A DNA stretch of 64,000 nt from Flavobacterium omnivorum (GCF_900099915.1 NZ_FNDB01000010.1:1-64000); one strand, 5' to 3'; shown: positions 16,974 to 26,672, numbered from the stretch's first letter. Notes: a model not told the origin generated them from the sequence alone. Numbers and translations are program-made.

Positions 16974-17497
16974 TATTTTATTTTTTCGGCGTAAACGATG
17001 TAATATCTAGGCGTGAATTTTCGCAGTAATGGGCGAATGCCAAATTTCTTAACAGGATTGGTCCATTTTTCTCGATCTATTATTTTCCATCCAGTTTTTT
17101 CCAAAAGCCAATCGAGTTGCCAATCTTCAAATTCATGGTAATGTCTGTCCCATAAATCTGTTTTGCTTCTATAGGCTGGGGAAAACCAAAGACGCATTGG
17201 AATGGATATAAGTAGTTTGTCGGATTTTATTTCTTTTAAAATAGTGAAAGGATTTAAAAGGTGTTCAAAGATCTCGAAAGCCGTTACAACAGCTGTTTTT
17301 TCAGATTGAAATACCGATTGATCTAGGTCTAAGTCTTCACCAGTTGTGTTTTTAACATTGAAACCTTCTTCCTTCATGATTCTAGAAAAAGGGTTTTCAA
17401 CACCTAAATCTAATATGGTCTCTGAATTTGACACGTGTTTTTTTAGAAATTCTAAAGTATGTTTGAATCTTTTATTAGGAAATGTTTTCTCGTACAT
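16973..17497 (-). CDS. Class I SAM-dependent methyltransferase-like protein
   Basis: The 174-residue protein has a methyltransferase core: ETILDLGVENPF (SAM strand 1, with the usual glycine-rich loop reduced), TAVVTAFEIFEHLLNPFTIL (FEIFEHL, the E/D-xxEH type) and LLISIPMRLW. It is shorter than most class I methyltransferases, which lowers certainty. It is coupled to the following glycosyltransferase, so a glycan or glycolipid substrate is possible. Confidence 0.75.
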   Translation of the reverse strand: MYEKTFPNKRFKHTLEFLKKHVSNSETILDLGVENPFSRIMKEEGFNVKNTTGEDLDLDQSVFQSEKTAVVTAFEIFEHLLNPFTILKEIKSDKLLISIPMRLWFSPAYRSKTDLWDRHYHEFEDWQLDWLLEKTGWKIIDREKWTNPVKKFGIRPLLRKFTPRYYIVYAEKIK

Positions 17498-17541
17498 ATT
17501 TATTTATTTTGCGCAATCCTCAAGGCTCGGGAATGAAGCCA

Positions 17542-17549
17542 CAAATATA
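17542..17549 (-). promoter_or_regulatory. -7 box of the methyltransferase-glycosyltransferase unit
   Basis: The minus strand reads TATATTTG, a perfect TAnnTTTG box, 44 nt before the ATG at 17497 and just downstream of the repeat element at 17577-17719. A -33 TTTG is not evident. Confidence 0.55.
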
Positions 17550-17576
17550 GTAATAAAAGTGTTTTTTGGTATTGTT

Positions 17577-17719
17577 TTTTAGCCGTGATGGAAATGAAAA
17601 TCCCGGAGCGGCAAAAGGTAGTTTTTCAGGGTGCAAAAAGCGACTAAAAGAAGCTTTCTTGCACCCTAGAAAAACAAGTTTTGTAGTGAGGAATTGTAAT
17701 GTACAGCAGGAATAGCTCC
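17577..17719 (-). repeat. Intergenic hairpin repeat, family 1, copy B
   Basis: Read on the minus strand, this 143-bp element starts GGAGCTATTCC 9 nt after the KAS III stop codon and ends GGCTAAAA. It aligns along its full length with the element at 30453-30596: shared 5' part (GGAGCTATTCC, then TTACAA and TCCTC), shared 3' part (TTTTCA, TTC, ATC, GGCTAAAA), and a shared hairpin loop TTCTTTTAGTC. The stem (17621-17675, GTTTTTC-AGGGTGCA and its complement) differs in sequence from the other copy but pairs as well. It may also terminate the KAS III transcript. Confidence 0.75.
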
Positions 17720-17728
17720 TGATGCAAA

Positions 17729-18787
17729 TTAATATCTATAAATAAATGCGTTGATGTTCATTCCTGCTCCAACAGAGGCAAAAATCATAACATCCCCTTT
17801 GTGTATTTCTTGATTCTGGATTTCGCCTCGAATTAGTAAATCAAAAAGAGTGGGAACGGTAGCCACACTGCTATTTCCTAGTTCATGAATGCTCATAGGC
17901 ATAATGTCTTTAGGAACTGACTTGTTGTAAAGTTTGTAAAAACGGTGGATTATGGCTTCGTCCATTTTTTCATTGGCTTGGTGAATGAGTATTTTTTTCA
18001 CATCGTCAATACCTAATCCGCTTTTGTCTAAACAACTTTTCATGGCTGCTGGAACATGATTAAGAGCGAATTCATATATTTTGCGCCCGTACATTTTTAT
18101 ATAGCGGGTGTCTGGGTCTAAATCAGGATTGTATGACTTGCCAAAAAACAAATAGCCAGCTTCATCATTTGCATAGGTAGCACTTTCATACGCGAGTAAT
18201 CCAGTTTCATCATCTGAAGCTTCTATTATAGATGCTCCTGCACCATCAGAATAGATCATGGAGTCTCTGTCGTGGGCATCAACTACTCTGGATAACGTTT
18301 CTGAACCTATAACCAAACAACGCTTTGCCATTCCAGATTTGATGAATGCATTGGCTTGAAGTACGCCTTCAATCCATCCTGGGCATCCAAAAAGAATGTC
18401 ATACGCGACGCATTTTGGATTTTTTATTTGTAATTTATGTTTAACACGGGTAGCCAAACTTGGAAGCATATCGGATTGGGTTGTGCCATATTTTACATCG
18501 CCAAAGTTATGAGCGAAGATGATGTAATCGATTGTTTCGGGATCAATTCCAGCATTTTCAATGGCTTTTTGAGAAGCTAAAAAAGCTAGATCGGAGGAGT
18601 TTAAATGATCTTCAGCATAGCGCCTATGCTCAATTCCAGTTATGCCTTTAAATTTATTGATGACTATTTCATTTGGATAGCCAAAAGCTGTTCCATCCTC
18701 GTTTAAAAAAACATGTTCGCTAAAATCTGTATTGCTTACTTTTTTCTCAGGAATATAGCTTCCTATTCCAGCTATTTTTATTTTCAT
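17729..18787 (-). CDS. 3-oxoacyl-ACP synthase III (KAS III) family protein
   Basis: This 352-residue thiolase-fold enzyme carries the full KAS III catalytic triad: Cys135 in FGCPGWIEGV, His269 in LIHQANEKM and Asn305 in HELGNSSVATVP. It condenses an acyl-CoA or acyl-ACP with malonyl-ACP. FabH in primary fatty acid synthesis is usually about 320-335 residues, so this longer form may be a second paralog with another substrate; no fatty acid genes neighbour it. It stands alone, followed by the repeat at 17577-17719. Confidence 0.88.
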   Translation of the reverse strand: MKIKIAGIGSYIPEKKVSNTDFSEHVFLNEDGTAFGYPNEIVINKFKGITGIEHRRYAEDHLNSSDLAFLASQKAIENAGIDPETIDYIIFAHNFGDVKYGTTQSDMLPSLATRVKHKLQIKNPKCVAYDILFGCPGWIEGVLQANAFIKSGMAKRCLVIGSETLSRVVDAHDRDSMIYSDGAGASIIEASDDETGLLAYESATYANDEAGYLFFGKSYNPDLDPDTRYIKMYGRKIYEFALNHVPAAMKSCLDKSGLGIDDVKKILIHQANEKMDEAIIHRFYKLYNKSVPKDIMPMSIHELGNSSVATVPTLFDLLIRGEIQNQEIHKGDVMIFASVGAGMNINAFIYRY

Positions 18788-19213
18788 TGCGTTAATTTTC
18801 CAAATTTTAGGCTAATTTAATCATTAAAAAATAATTACAGCTACAAAATTTACTATGCATGCATATAATTACGAAATAACAACTTATTGGCAAAAATTTT
18901 GATTATTTTGTTACGAAATTGAAGTTTTTGTGTGATATTTATTTCTTAAATCTTTTAAGCGAAAAAAAGTGATTTTTATAATTTGTGAATTAAAAGTATT
19001 TTAAATCACTTCTAAGCATTAAGAATAAAACAATGGTGCATTTTTTTTACAATATAAGTCATTTAAGTTTCATTTGTTAGGCTTTTATACCTTAAACAAA
19101 AATAAGGTCATTTAAGGTTTAATGCTTATGTGACTCCTCTGTTAAATATTATTTCACTCATTTTATAGTACGACATTAAATAGATTCAACTGCTTATATT
19201 TGAAGTCAAAAAA
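18788..19213. other. AT-rich intergenic region upstream of the KAS III gene
   Basis: This stretch lies between the starts of the KAS III gene and the end of gcvP. It holds no credible reading frame. Short features seen are a spaced inverted repeat TAAGCATTAA (about 19014) with TTAATGCTTA (about 19118), a small ACCTTA/TAAGGT stem near 19090, and a TATATTTG on the plus strand at 19195-19202 with no plus-strand gene after it. An unannotated small RNA is possible but not supported. Confidence 0.4.
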
Positions 19214-19239
19214 AAATGTCCCGATTTCTCGAGACATTT
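19214..19239 (-). terminator. Terminator of gcvP
   Basis: AAATGTC (19214-19220) and GACATTT (19233-19239) pair, with an inner CGA/TCG extension. On the minus strand the hairpin is followed by a run of nine T, 12 nt after the gcvP stop, as expected of an intrinsic terminator. Confidence 0.85.
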
Positions 19240-19250
19240 AAAGTTGCAAT

Positions 19251-22100
19251 TTAACTTTCTATATACGCTTCAATTGGCGCACAGGAACAATTTAAATTTC
19301 TATCTCCATACGCTTCGTCGACTCTACGTACGGTAGGCCAGAATTTATTTTCGGCAATGTATTCTAATGGGAAGGCTGCGGCTTCACGACTGTAAGGAAA
19401 ATTCCAGCTGTCTGTGGTGGCCATCATTAAAGTGTGCGGTGCGTTTTTTAAGATATTGTTTGGATTGTCTAAAGTTGCGGCTTCAATTTCTTTTCTTATA
19501 GCAATCATCGCGTCACAAAAACGATCTAATTCTTCTAAGTTTTCACTCTCTGTTGGCTCGATCATCATTGTTCCAGCAACGGGGAACGAAACTGTGGGTG
19601 CATGAAAACCATAATCCATCAAGCGTTTAGCAATATCAGTTACTTCAATTCCTTTTTCTTTAAATGGACGGCATTCAATAATCATTTCATGTGCTGCACG
19701 ACCATTTTCTCCTGAATATAACGTATCATAATGACCGTTTAATTTTTCCTTAATATAGTTTGCATTTAAAATCGCATATTCTGTAGATTGTCTCAAACCT
19801 TCGGCACCTAACATGCAGATGTAACCATAAGATATCAGACAAACTAAGGCAGAACCCCAAGGAGCAGCAGATATTGCAGTAATTGCATTTTCTCCGCCTG
19901 TTGGTATCACTGGATTTGTAGGTAAGAAGGGAACTAATTGCGGTGCCACACATATAGGTCCTACACCTGGTCCGCCACCTCCATGAGGAATAGCAAATGT
20001 TTTATGTAAATTCAAGTGACATACGTCAGCGCCAATAGTTGCGGGATTTGTCAATCCAACTTGAGCGTTCATATTAGCACCATCCATGTAAACTTGTCCA
20101 CCATTGTCGTGAATCAATTGTGTGATTTCTATGATTGCACTTTCAAATACACCGTGAGTGGAAGGGTAGGTTACCATCAAACAAGCGAGGTTGTCCTTGT
20201 GTAAAATAGCTTTCTCCCGTAAATCGTCTACATCGATGTTTCCGTTTTCTAATGTTTTAGTAACAACAACTTTCATTCCTGCCATAGCTGCTGATGCTGG
20301 ATTTGTTCCGTGCGCCGATGATGGGATTAAAGCAATGTTTCTATGATGGTCTCCTCTTGATTGGTGGTAAGCACGAATCACCATTAATCCGGCATACTCT
20401 CCTTGTGCACCTGAGTTAGGTTGTAATGTTGTTCCAGCAAAACCAGTAATGACATTTAACTGTTGTTCTAGTTTAGCTAACATTTCTTGGTATCCTTGTG
20501 CTTGATCCAATGGTGCAAATGGATGAATGTTATTCCATTGCGGCATACTTAAAGGTAACATTTCTGAAGCGGCATTCAGTTTCATGGTGCATGAACCTAA
20601 AGAAATCATGGAATGATTCAAGGCTAAATCTTTTCTTTCTAGCATTTTGATGTAGCGCATCAAAGCTGTCTCAGAGTGGTATTTATTGAAAACATCGTGC
20701 GTTAAAAAAGGAGATGTTCTGTTTACATTTTCTGGAAAATGATTGGTTTCAGATAGTGTTTCAATCAGAGTCAGTGCAGTTCCATTTGCAGAAGCGAATA
20801 CAGCAACAATTTTATTTAGATCAGTGATGCTTGTCGTTTCATTTAAAGAAATTGAAATCGTATTGTCATCTATGTAATAGAAATTAATTTCGTTTTCTTT
20901 GGCAATCGTTTTTACTTTTTTGGCATCAGCCTTAACAACAATGGTGTCAAAGAAAGCGGTATTCGTTTGTAGATACCCTGATTGCTCTAATGCATTTGCT
21001 AAAGTTGCTGCAGAGGCATGTACTTTATCAGCAATATACTGTAAGCCTTTTGGTCCGTGATACACGGAATACATTCCAGCCATAACGGATAATAAGACTT
21101 GAGCAGTACAAATATTTGAGGTGGCTTTGTCACGTTTAATGTGTTGCTCGCGGGTTTGCAGTGCCATACGTAGTGCCCGATTTCCATCTGTATCTACCGT
21201 TACACCGATGATTCTGCCTGGCATGCTTCTTTTGTATTCGTCTTTTGTAGCAAAATAAGCTGCGTGTGGTCCACCATAACCTAACGGAATTCCGAAACGT
21301 TGTGTAGTTCCAAGTACAACTGCAGCACCCATTTCTCCTGGAGGAGTTAATTTTACTAAACTCAAAATATCAGCAGCAACGGCTACTTTAATTTCGTTTT
21401 CAGCAGCTTTTGATATAAAAGCAGTGTAGTCGTTAACTTGTCCAAATTTGCCTGGATATTGAAGGATTGCTCCAAAGTATTCCGATGAAAAATCAAATTC
21501 TTCATGATTTCCAATTACTAATTCAACTCCAATTGGAGAGGAACGCGTTTGTAAAACCGATAAAGTTTGAGGCAATATTTCTTCGGAAACGAAGAATTTA
21601 TTTGTTTTATTTTTCTTTTGATCACGCGAACGAACATCAAAAAGGAGCGCCATAGCTTCAGCAGCAGCAGTTCCTTCGTCCAATAAAGAAGCGTTAGCAA
21701 TTTCCATCCCTGTTAATTCGATAACCATGGTTTGAAAATTCAAAATCGCTTCGAGACGACCTTGTGCTATTTCCGCTTGATACGGCGTGTAAGCAGTGTA
21801 CCAACCTGGGTTTTCAAAAACATTTCTTTGGATTACTGCAGGAATAATTGCTGCGTTGTATCCTAAGCCAATGTAAGATTGAAAAACTTTATTTTTATTT
21901 CCTAATTTTTGAATGTGATTTGCAAACTCATATTCGGTCATTGCCGGTTCTAAATCTAAATCCGATTTTAAACGAATGTCACTTGGAATAGTTTCATCAA
22001 TCAATTGATTCAGAGTTGCTGCGCCAATTGTCTTCAACATGTGTTCTAAATCATTTTCTCTTGGGCCAATGTGTCTTAATGCAAAAGCGTCTGTTTTCAT
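19251..22100 (-). CDS. gcvP: Glycine dehydrogenase (decarboxylating), P protein
   Basis: This 949-residue PLP enzyme decarboxylates glycine and passes the aminomethyl group to the lipoyl H protein in the glycine cleavage system. It is the single-chain form: both the N-terminal half (AFALRHIGPRENDLEHML, YTPYQAEIAQGR) and the C-terminal half are present. The PLP lysine lies in HLNLHKTFAIPHGGGGPG in the C-terminal half. The gcvT and gcvH genes are not nearby. It ends at a strong terminator. Confidence 0.97.
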   Translation of the reverse strand: MKTDAFALRHIGPRENDLEHMLKTIGAATLNQLIDETIPSDIRLKSDLDLEPAMTEYEFANHIQKLGNKNKVFQSYIGLGYNAAIIPAVIQRNVFENPGWYTAYTPYQAEIAQGRLEAILNFQTMVIELTGMEIANASLLDEGTAAAEAMALLFDVRSRDQKKNKTNKFFVSEEILPQTLSVLQTRSSPIGVELVIGNHEEFDFSSEYFGAILQYPGKFGQVNDYTAFISKAAENEIKVAVAADILSLVKLTPPGEMGAAVVLGTTQRFGIPLGYGGPHAAYFATKDEYKRSMPGRIIGVTVDTDGNRALRMALQTREQHIKRDKATSNICTAQVLLSVMAGMYSVYHGPKGLQYIADKVHASAATLANALEQSGYLQTNTAFFDTIVVKADAKKVKTIAKENEINFYYIDDNTISISLNETTSITDLNKIVAVFASANGTALTLIETLSETNHFPENVNRTSPFLTHDVFNKYHSETALMRYIKMLERKDLALNHSMISLGSCTMKLNAASEMLPLSMPQWNNIHPFAPLDQAQGYQEMLAKLEQQLNVITGFAGTTLQPNSGAQGEYAGLMVIRAYHQSRGDHHRNIALIPSSAHGTNPASAAMAGMKVVVTKTLENGNIDVDDLREKAILHKDNLACLMVTYPSTHGVFESAIIEITQLIHDNGGQVYMDGANMNAQVGLTNPATIGADVCHLNLHKTFAIPHGGGGPGVGPICVAPQLVPFLPTNPVIPTGGENAITAISAAPWGSALVCLISYGYICMLGAEGLRQSTEYAILNANYIKEKLNGHYDTLYSGENGRAAHEMIIECRPFKEKGIEVTDIAKRLMDYGFHAPTVSFPVAGTMMIEPTESENLEELDRFCDAMIAIRKEIEAATLDNPNNILKNAPHTLMMATTDSWNFPYSREAAAFPLEYIAENKFWPTVRRVDEAYGDRNLNCSCAPIEAYIES

Positions 22101-22235
22101 TGTATATAAAATGTGTTGTGTGTTTCTTGTTTTAAAAGGCTGTAAAATTAAATATTAATATGCTATTAATAGCCTTTTTTAACGTGATTTTCTGTGAATT
22201 TTTCAACTAAAAGCCGTTCTTATTAACACTTTGAT

Positions 22236-22243
22236 TAATTTTG
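22236..22243 (+). promoter_or_regulatory. -7 box four bases before the UbiA-like start (leaderless)
   Basis: TAATTTTG is followed by TCTA and then the ATG at 22248. This is the same box-N4-ATG geometry as at 13236, 35073 and 42998 (minus). No -33 TTTG lies at the normal spacing. Confidence 0.55.
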
Positions 22244-22247
22244 TCTA

Positions 22248-23060
22248 ATGAGGGTTTTTAAACTAATAGTCGATTTTTATATTAAAGGCAGTATTCACGT
22301 GGGTTTATCGTGCTATGCCTTAGTTAGAATGACCCAACACATGTTCCACATTTCGTATGAGGACTCCATTGCACACTTTGCTTTTTTTGGAACTATCGTT
22401 GGATATAATTTTGTTAAATACGATGCATTAGCCCGAGCAAAAAAAATTCAAATGCGGAACGAACTTAAAGCAATTGCGCTTTTTAGTTTTTGTTGTTTTA
22501 TTTTAGTAGGCTATTATTTTTTTCAATTGCAACGAGTTACTCAAATTGTAGCTGTTGTTTTTTTTAGTATCACATTATTGTATACACTTCCTTTTTTTCC
22601 TACTAAAAGGAATGCTAGAAATTGGGCTGGGGTAAAAATTTATATTGTGGCTCTGTGTTGGGTAGGAGTGACTTTGGGTTTGCCCATAATAAATGCGGAG
22701 ATACCTATAACAGCAGATTTTTATCTAAAATGTTTGCAACGGTTCATTCTTATTTTTGTTTTGGTGCTTGTTTTTGAAATCATTGATTTGGCAAACGATG
22801 ATCCGCATTTAAAAACCGTTCCGCAACAAATAGGTGTGAGGCGAACCAAATTATTGGGATTGTTGCTTTTGCTTCCTTTTTATTTTTTGGAATTTTTAAA
22901 AAGTAATTTTGATAAAAACCAATTAGTAGTCAACTTGCTGCTAGTGATTATGATTTCATTATTTCTAATTTTTGCCAATGATAAACGATCGAAATATTAC
23001 ACCTCTTTTTGGGTAGAAAGTATTCCAATCGTCTGGTGGATATTGCTGATTTTAGGGTAA
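22248..23060 (+). CDS. UbiA-superfamily-like prenyltransferase
   Basis: The 270-residue protein is an integral membrane protein with about eight hydrophobic segments. The second Asp-rich motif of UbiA enzymes is recognisable as DLANDDPHLKTVPQQIG (Asp180, Asp184), matching the D-xxx-D...T-x-P...G pattern. The first motif is reduced to GYNFVKYDA (Asn54, Asp59). It may join a prenyl chain to an acceptor or may be a diverged relative; the acceptor is unknown. The match rests on motifs and membrane layout only. Confidence 0.65.
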   Translation: MRVFKLIVDFYIKGSIHVGLSCYALVRMTQHMFHISYEDSIAHFAFFGTIVGYNFVKYDALARAKKIQMRNELKAIALFSFCCFILVGYYFFQLQRVTQIVAVVFFSITLLYTLPFFPTKRNARNWAGVKIYIVALCWVGVTLGLPIINAEIPITADFYLKCLQRFILIFVLVLVFEIIDLANDDPHLKTVPQQIGVRRTKLLGLLLLLPFYFLEFLKSNFDKNQLVVNLLLVIMISLFLIFANDKRSKYYTSFWVESIPIVWWILLILG

Positions 23061-23164
23061 AAAGGTACTTTTGGTGCGTGCGTTCGTCAATAGCACTAAA
23101 AGAGTGGTAAAGAGGATCTTTTCTCTGGTGTGTTAATTTACCTATACGGTCTTTTTTTTGTAAC

Positions 23165-23617
23165 TTACTTGCTCTCCGCTAATTCCTTTAACACCTTGTT
23201 CCTTGCTAAAACGAAATTTATCATGTGATTTTTTAGAAACAAAAAATCGAATAATTCACCAAAAACGCCGTAAGGGACTTCATAATGTATTTTGTCTTTC
23301 ATTACTGTTAGGCCATTCTTTTCTATGAAAAGATGTTCATGTCGAAATGACTTGAATTTCCCGTCCTCCATCTCATCTACAAAATAATCATATAAGTTCA
23401 TGGCGGTTATTCGGCTTTTGTGAGTCAGGTAAAAACCAAAATGTTTTCCGCGCCAAGTCACCGTTTCATTATAGTTGATCAAGCCGGAAGTGATGCCGTC
23501 GATAGCAGTTTCCTTTGTAGGACTAGCCGATTTTTGATGCACGTCGATGTCTCTGGAAATATCAAAAACAGTTTGTATTGGGGCATTTATTTTAGTCCTA
23601 ATTTTTATTCGGGTCAT
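23165..23617 (-). CDS. SRPBCC family protein
   Basis: The 150-residue protein has the helix-grip fold pattern of the START/SRPBCC superfamily: an opening INAPIQTVFDISRDIDVHQ, alternating strands and a long C-terminal helix (FLFLKNHMINFVLARNKVLKELAES). Such proteins bind hydrophobic small molecules, often without catalysis. It sits 5 nt after the DUF2071 gene and is surely co-transcribed with it. Confidence 0.8.
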   Translation of the reverse strand: MTRIKIRTKINAPIQTVFDISRDIDVHQKSASPTKETAIDGITSGLINYNETVTWRGKHFGFYLTHKSRITAMNLYDYFVDEMEDGKFKSFRHEHLFIEKNGLTVMKDKIHYEVPYGVFGELFDFLFLKNHMINFVLARNKVLKELAESK

Positions 23618-23622
23618 TAAAA

Positions 23623-24330
23623 TTATAATTTTCGTTTGTCTTCGATAGTGATTTTGGAGCCAATAGCTAGAAATACGGAAGTTGGTTCTAAATCAGCAAT
23701 AAATGCGAATTCTTTTCCGTACACACCTTCAAAATCTATTTTAGAGTTGTTCTTCGTTACTTCAAATTGTTGCCATCTAGGATGTGTGACTTGGTACTCA
23801 AAAGTTTCATTTTCATTGATTTTGGTATAACCAAAATAGTGTTCCGTAATAAATTCAGCTTCTGAATCCGTTTCAATTGCAATGGGAGTTTTGTCCGTTG
23901 TTACATGAATGGTATTCCAATTGTTACGGACTTTCCATTGGTAAATGAATTCTCTTGAATTCTCGTTTACATTCAACGTATGTTTCATTGGCAACGTCTG
24001 GTATTGCTCGTTGTAAAAGGTATTAGCAACGAACGAAATGGCATATTTTGGTACAATTTCACTAATGAAAACAGCACCTCTTTTCCAAACTCCGTTGTCC
24101 AAATGCCTCACATAAAACCGAAGATTGACTTCTTCAAAATCAGAGTGGAAAGGGATTTTTATTCCTAGAACACGTACCTTTTCAAAAAGAAATCCAATAA
24201 AACTTACGTAGCATTTGCCATTCCAGAAATCGAGTTCAGTTCCTTTTGGGACATATTTTTGCAGAATTTCAGGATCAACTTCATAATTAATCATGGCTAG
24301 GTTATTCCATTCGGCTTTTAAAAAACTCAT
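23623..24330 (-). CDS. DUF2071 (YqjF-like) family protein
   Basis: This 235-residue cytosolic-looking protein matches the YqjF/DUF2071 pattern: FLKAEWNNLAMINYEVDPEIL near the N-terminus, then LRFYVRH and RGAVFISEIVP. It is related to acetoacetate decarboxylase folds, but function is not established. The ATG at 24328-24330 is preferred over one at 24393, because the longer form adds a basic unrelated stretch. The SRPBCC gene follows after 5 nt. Confidence 0.75.
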   Translation of the reverse strand: MSFLKAEWNNLAMINYEVDPEILQKYVPKGTELDFWNGKCYVSFIGFLFEKVRVLGIKIPFHSDFEEVNLRFYVRHLDNGVWKRGAVFISEIVPKYAISFVANTFYNEQYQTLPMKHTLNVNENSREFIYQWKVRNNWNTIHVTTDKTPIAIETDSEAEFITEHYFGYTKINENETFEYQVTHPRWQQFEVTKNNSKIDFEGVYGKEFAFIADLEPTSVFLAIGSKITIEDKRKL

Positions 24331-24420
24331 CTTTTGTTTGATTTTAATTTTTTTGTAGTTGGTTCGACAGTCCATTAAAAACCTGACCCACATTACTTAG
24401 GGTTTTCATTATGCTACTAT

Positions 24421-26448
24421 TTATACTAATCCGGCTCTTTTTAATAAAGCTTCTGGTCGTGGTTCCTGACCTCTAAAGCGTTTGTACAAGACCATAGGAT
24501 GTTCTGTTCCGCCCTTAGATAGTACGTTCTCCTTAAATTTAGTAGCGACGTCTTTATCGAAAATACCTTTTTCCTGAAAATATTCAAAAGCGTCAGCGTC
24601 TAGCACTTCAGCCCATTTATAGCTGTAATAGCCAGAGGAATATCCGCCTTGAAAAATATGCGAAAACGAAGTACTCATTGCGTTTTCCTTAACATCAGGA
24701 TACAATTGTGTGGCTGCAAATTGTTCATTTTCAAAAGCTTTAATGTCTTTGATGTTCGAAGGGTCTTGAGCGTGCCAGCCCATGTCGAGTAATCCAAAAC
24801 TCAATTGACGCATTGTTGCTATTCCTTCTTGAAAACTTGCGCTTTCTTTGATTTTATGTACTAATTCCATAGGAATCATTTCTCCTGTTTCATAATGATA
24901 GGCGAATAAAGCCAATGCTTCCGGCTCGTAGCACCAGTTTTCTAAAATTTGACTTGGTAATTCCACAAAATCCCAATAGACACTTGTTCCAGATAAACTA
25001 GGATACGTAGTGTTAGCCAGCATACCGTGTAACGCGTGGCCAAATTCATGAAACAAAGTGGTTACTTCGTTAAAAGTTAATAAAGATGGTTTTGTTTCGG
25101 TAGGTTTTGTGAAATTACATACAATCGAAATGTGCGGTCTTTCATTAATATCATTTTTGATGTATTGGGATTTAAAAGAAGTCATCCAAGCTCCGTTGCG
25201 TTTCCCTTTCCTTGGAAAGAAATCAGCGTAAAAAATGGCAACAAGTTGATCTTCTTCGTCTTTTACAACGTATGTTTTTACCTCTTCATGGTATTTGTCC
25301 ACTTCAAAAGTTTCTTCGAATGTGATCCCGTATAATTTTTGCGCTACTGCAAAAGCACCTTCCAAAACTTTTTCTAATTGAAAATAGGGTTTTAATATTT
25401 CATCGTCTAAATGGAATAATTGCTGTTTTAATTTCTCTGAGTAATAAGCGCCATCCCACTTTTCTAGCAGTGTAACACCGTCTAATTCTTTGGCGAAAGC
25501 AGATAATTGTGCAAATTCTTTTAAAGCAGCCGGTTTGGCTTTTTCTAATAAGTCATTTGAGAATTTTTTTACTTTTTCAGGACTTTCGGACATTCGTTCT
25601 TCAAGAACAAAATGGGCGTGACTTGCATATCCTAAAACTTGTGCTCTTTCAAAACGTAATTTGGCAATTTTAAGGACAATTTCTTGGTTGTCAAATTCGT
25701 TATTTTGAAAACCTTTGGCACCAAAAGCAATTGCCATTTTCTTACGTAATTCACGATTATCAGCATAGGTCACAAATGGAACATAGCTTGGGTAATCCAA
25801 AGTAAAAATCCAACCTTCTTTTTCTTGGCTTTTGGCCAATGATTGAGCGGCTTCGATAGTTCCTTCTGGTAAACCAGCTAGGTCAGATGCGTCTGTAATA
25901 TGCAATTGATAGGCTTGGGTTTCGGCTAAAACATTTTCGCCAAACTGCAAACTTAATTTTGATAATTCTTTGTCTATTTCTCTTAATTGATTTTTTTTAT
26001 CCTCGGGTAAATTAGCACCATTTCTAGAAAAACCTTTGTATTTTTTGTCTAAAAGCGTAGTCTGTTCAGCCGTCAGATTTAATTTTTCTCTTTGATCGTA
26101 AACTGTTTTTACTCGTGCAAATAAATCAGGATTCAGTCGAATATCATTTCCAAACTCTGATAATAAAGGAGAAACTTCTTGTGCGATTTTTTGAATCTCA
26201 TCGTTGGTTTCTGCAGAATTTAAGTTGAAAAAAATACTAGAAATTCGATCTAGAATAGCACCGCTAAAGTCCAATGCTTCTATGGTATTTTCAAAAGTAG
26301 GTTGTATAGGGTTTCTGATAATGGCATCGATTTCGGCTTTCGCGAGTTCGATTCCTTTTTGAAAAGCAGGAAAAAAATCCTCATTTTTTATTTTCGAAAA
26401 AGGGGCCGTATTGTATTTTGTGTTGAAGTGATGGGTCAAGATGCTCAT
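24421..26448 (-). CDS. M3 family metallopeptidase (dipeptidyl carboxypeptidase / oligopeptidase A type)
   Basis: This 675-residue zinc peptidase degrades oligopeptides. The active-site motif is FHEFGHALHGML (about residues 464-475), and the third zinc ligand lies in VELPSQILENW about 30 residues later. No signal peptide is present at the N-terminus, so it is probably cytoplasmic. Length matches Dcp/OpdA. It has its own upstream -7 box and is followed at a distance of 90 nt by the DUF2071 gene on the same strand. Confidence 0.93.
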   Translation of the reverse strand: MSILTHHFNTKYNTAPFSKIKNEDFFPAFQKGIELAKAEIDAIIRNPIQPTFENTIEALDFSGAILDRISSIFFNLNSAETNDEIQKIAQEVSPLLSEFGNDIRLNPDLFARVKTVYDQREKLNLTAEQTTLLDKKYKGFSRNGANLPEDKKNQLREIDKELSKLSLQFGENVLAETQAYQLHITDASDLAGLPEGTIEAAQSLAKSQEKEGWIFTLDYPSYVPFVTYADNRELRKKMAIAFGAKGFQNNEFDNQEIVLKIAKLRFERAQVLGYASHAHFVLEERMSESPEKVKKFSNDLLEKAKPAALKEFAQLSAFAKELDGVTLLEKWDGAYYSEKLKQQLFHLDDEILKPYFQLEKVLEGAFAVAQKLYGITFEETFEVDKYHEEVKTYVVKDEEDQLVAIFYADFFPRKGKRNGAWMTSFKSQYIKNDINERPHISIVCNFTKPTETKPSLLTFNEVTTLFHEFGHALHGMLANTTYPSLSGTSVYWDFVELPSQILENWCYEPEALALFAYHYETGEMIPMELVHKIKESASFQEGIATMRQLSFGLLDMGWHAQDPSNIKDIKAFENEQFAATQLYPDVKENAMSTSFSHIFQGGYSSGYYSYKWAEVLDADAFEYFQEKGIFDKDVATKFKENVLSKGGTEHPMVLYKRFRGQEPRPEALLKRAGLV

Positions 26449-26488
26449 TTGTTTTTTTAATAAAAATAATTTGATGTTTTAAACAGAA

Positions 26489-26496
26489 CAAAGGTA
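26489..26496 (-). promoter_or_regulatory. -7 box of the M3 peptidase gene
   Basis: The minus strand reads TACCTTTG, a perfect TAnnTTTG box, 40 nt before the ATG at 26448. No clear -33 TTTG is present. Confidence 0.5.
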
Positions 26497-26672
26497 GGGA
26501 TTTATTGAAAAAATCGGGGATCTTAAAGGAATTGATTTGCCCTAAAATACTAGAGTAGATTGTGTTATTTAAATGTTATTTATTTCGTTTGTGAGTAATA
26601 AAGCCTTAAATTGTAAAAAAAGATTGGTTTTTAACGAAACGAATCTAAAAAACAATAAATTTTAAAGAAAAG

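Noticed and set aside
19195..19202. Plus-strand TATATTTG box upstream of nothing obvious.
   Set aside because: The next plus-strand gene starts 3 kb later and the box lies at the gcvP terminator; a chance match is likely in AT-rich DNA.
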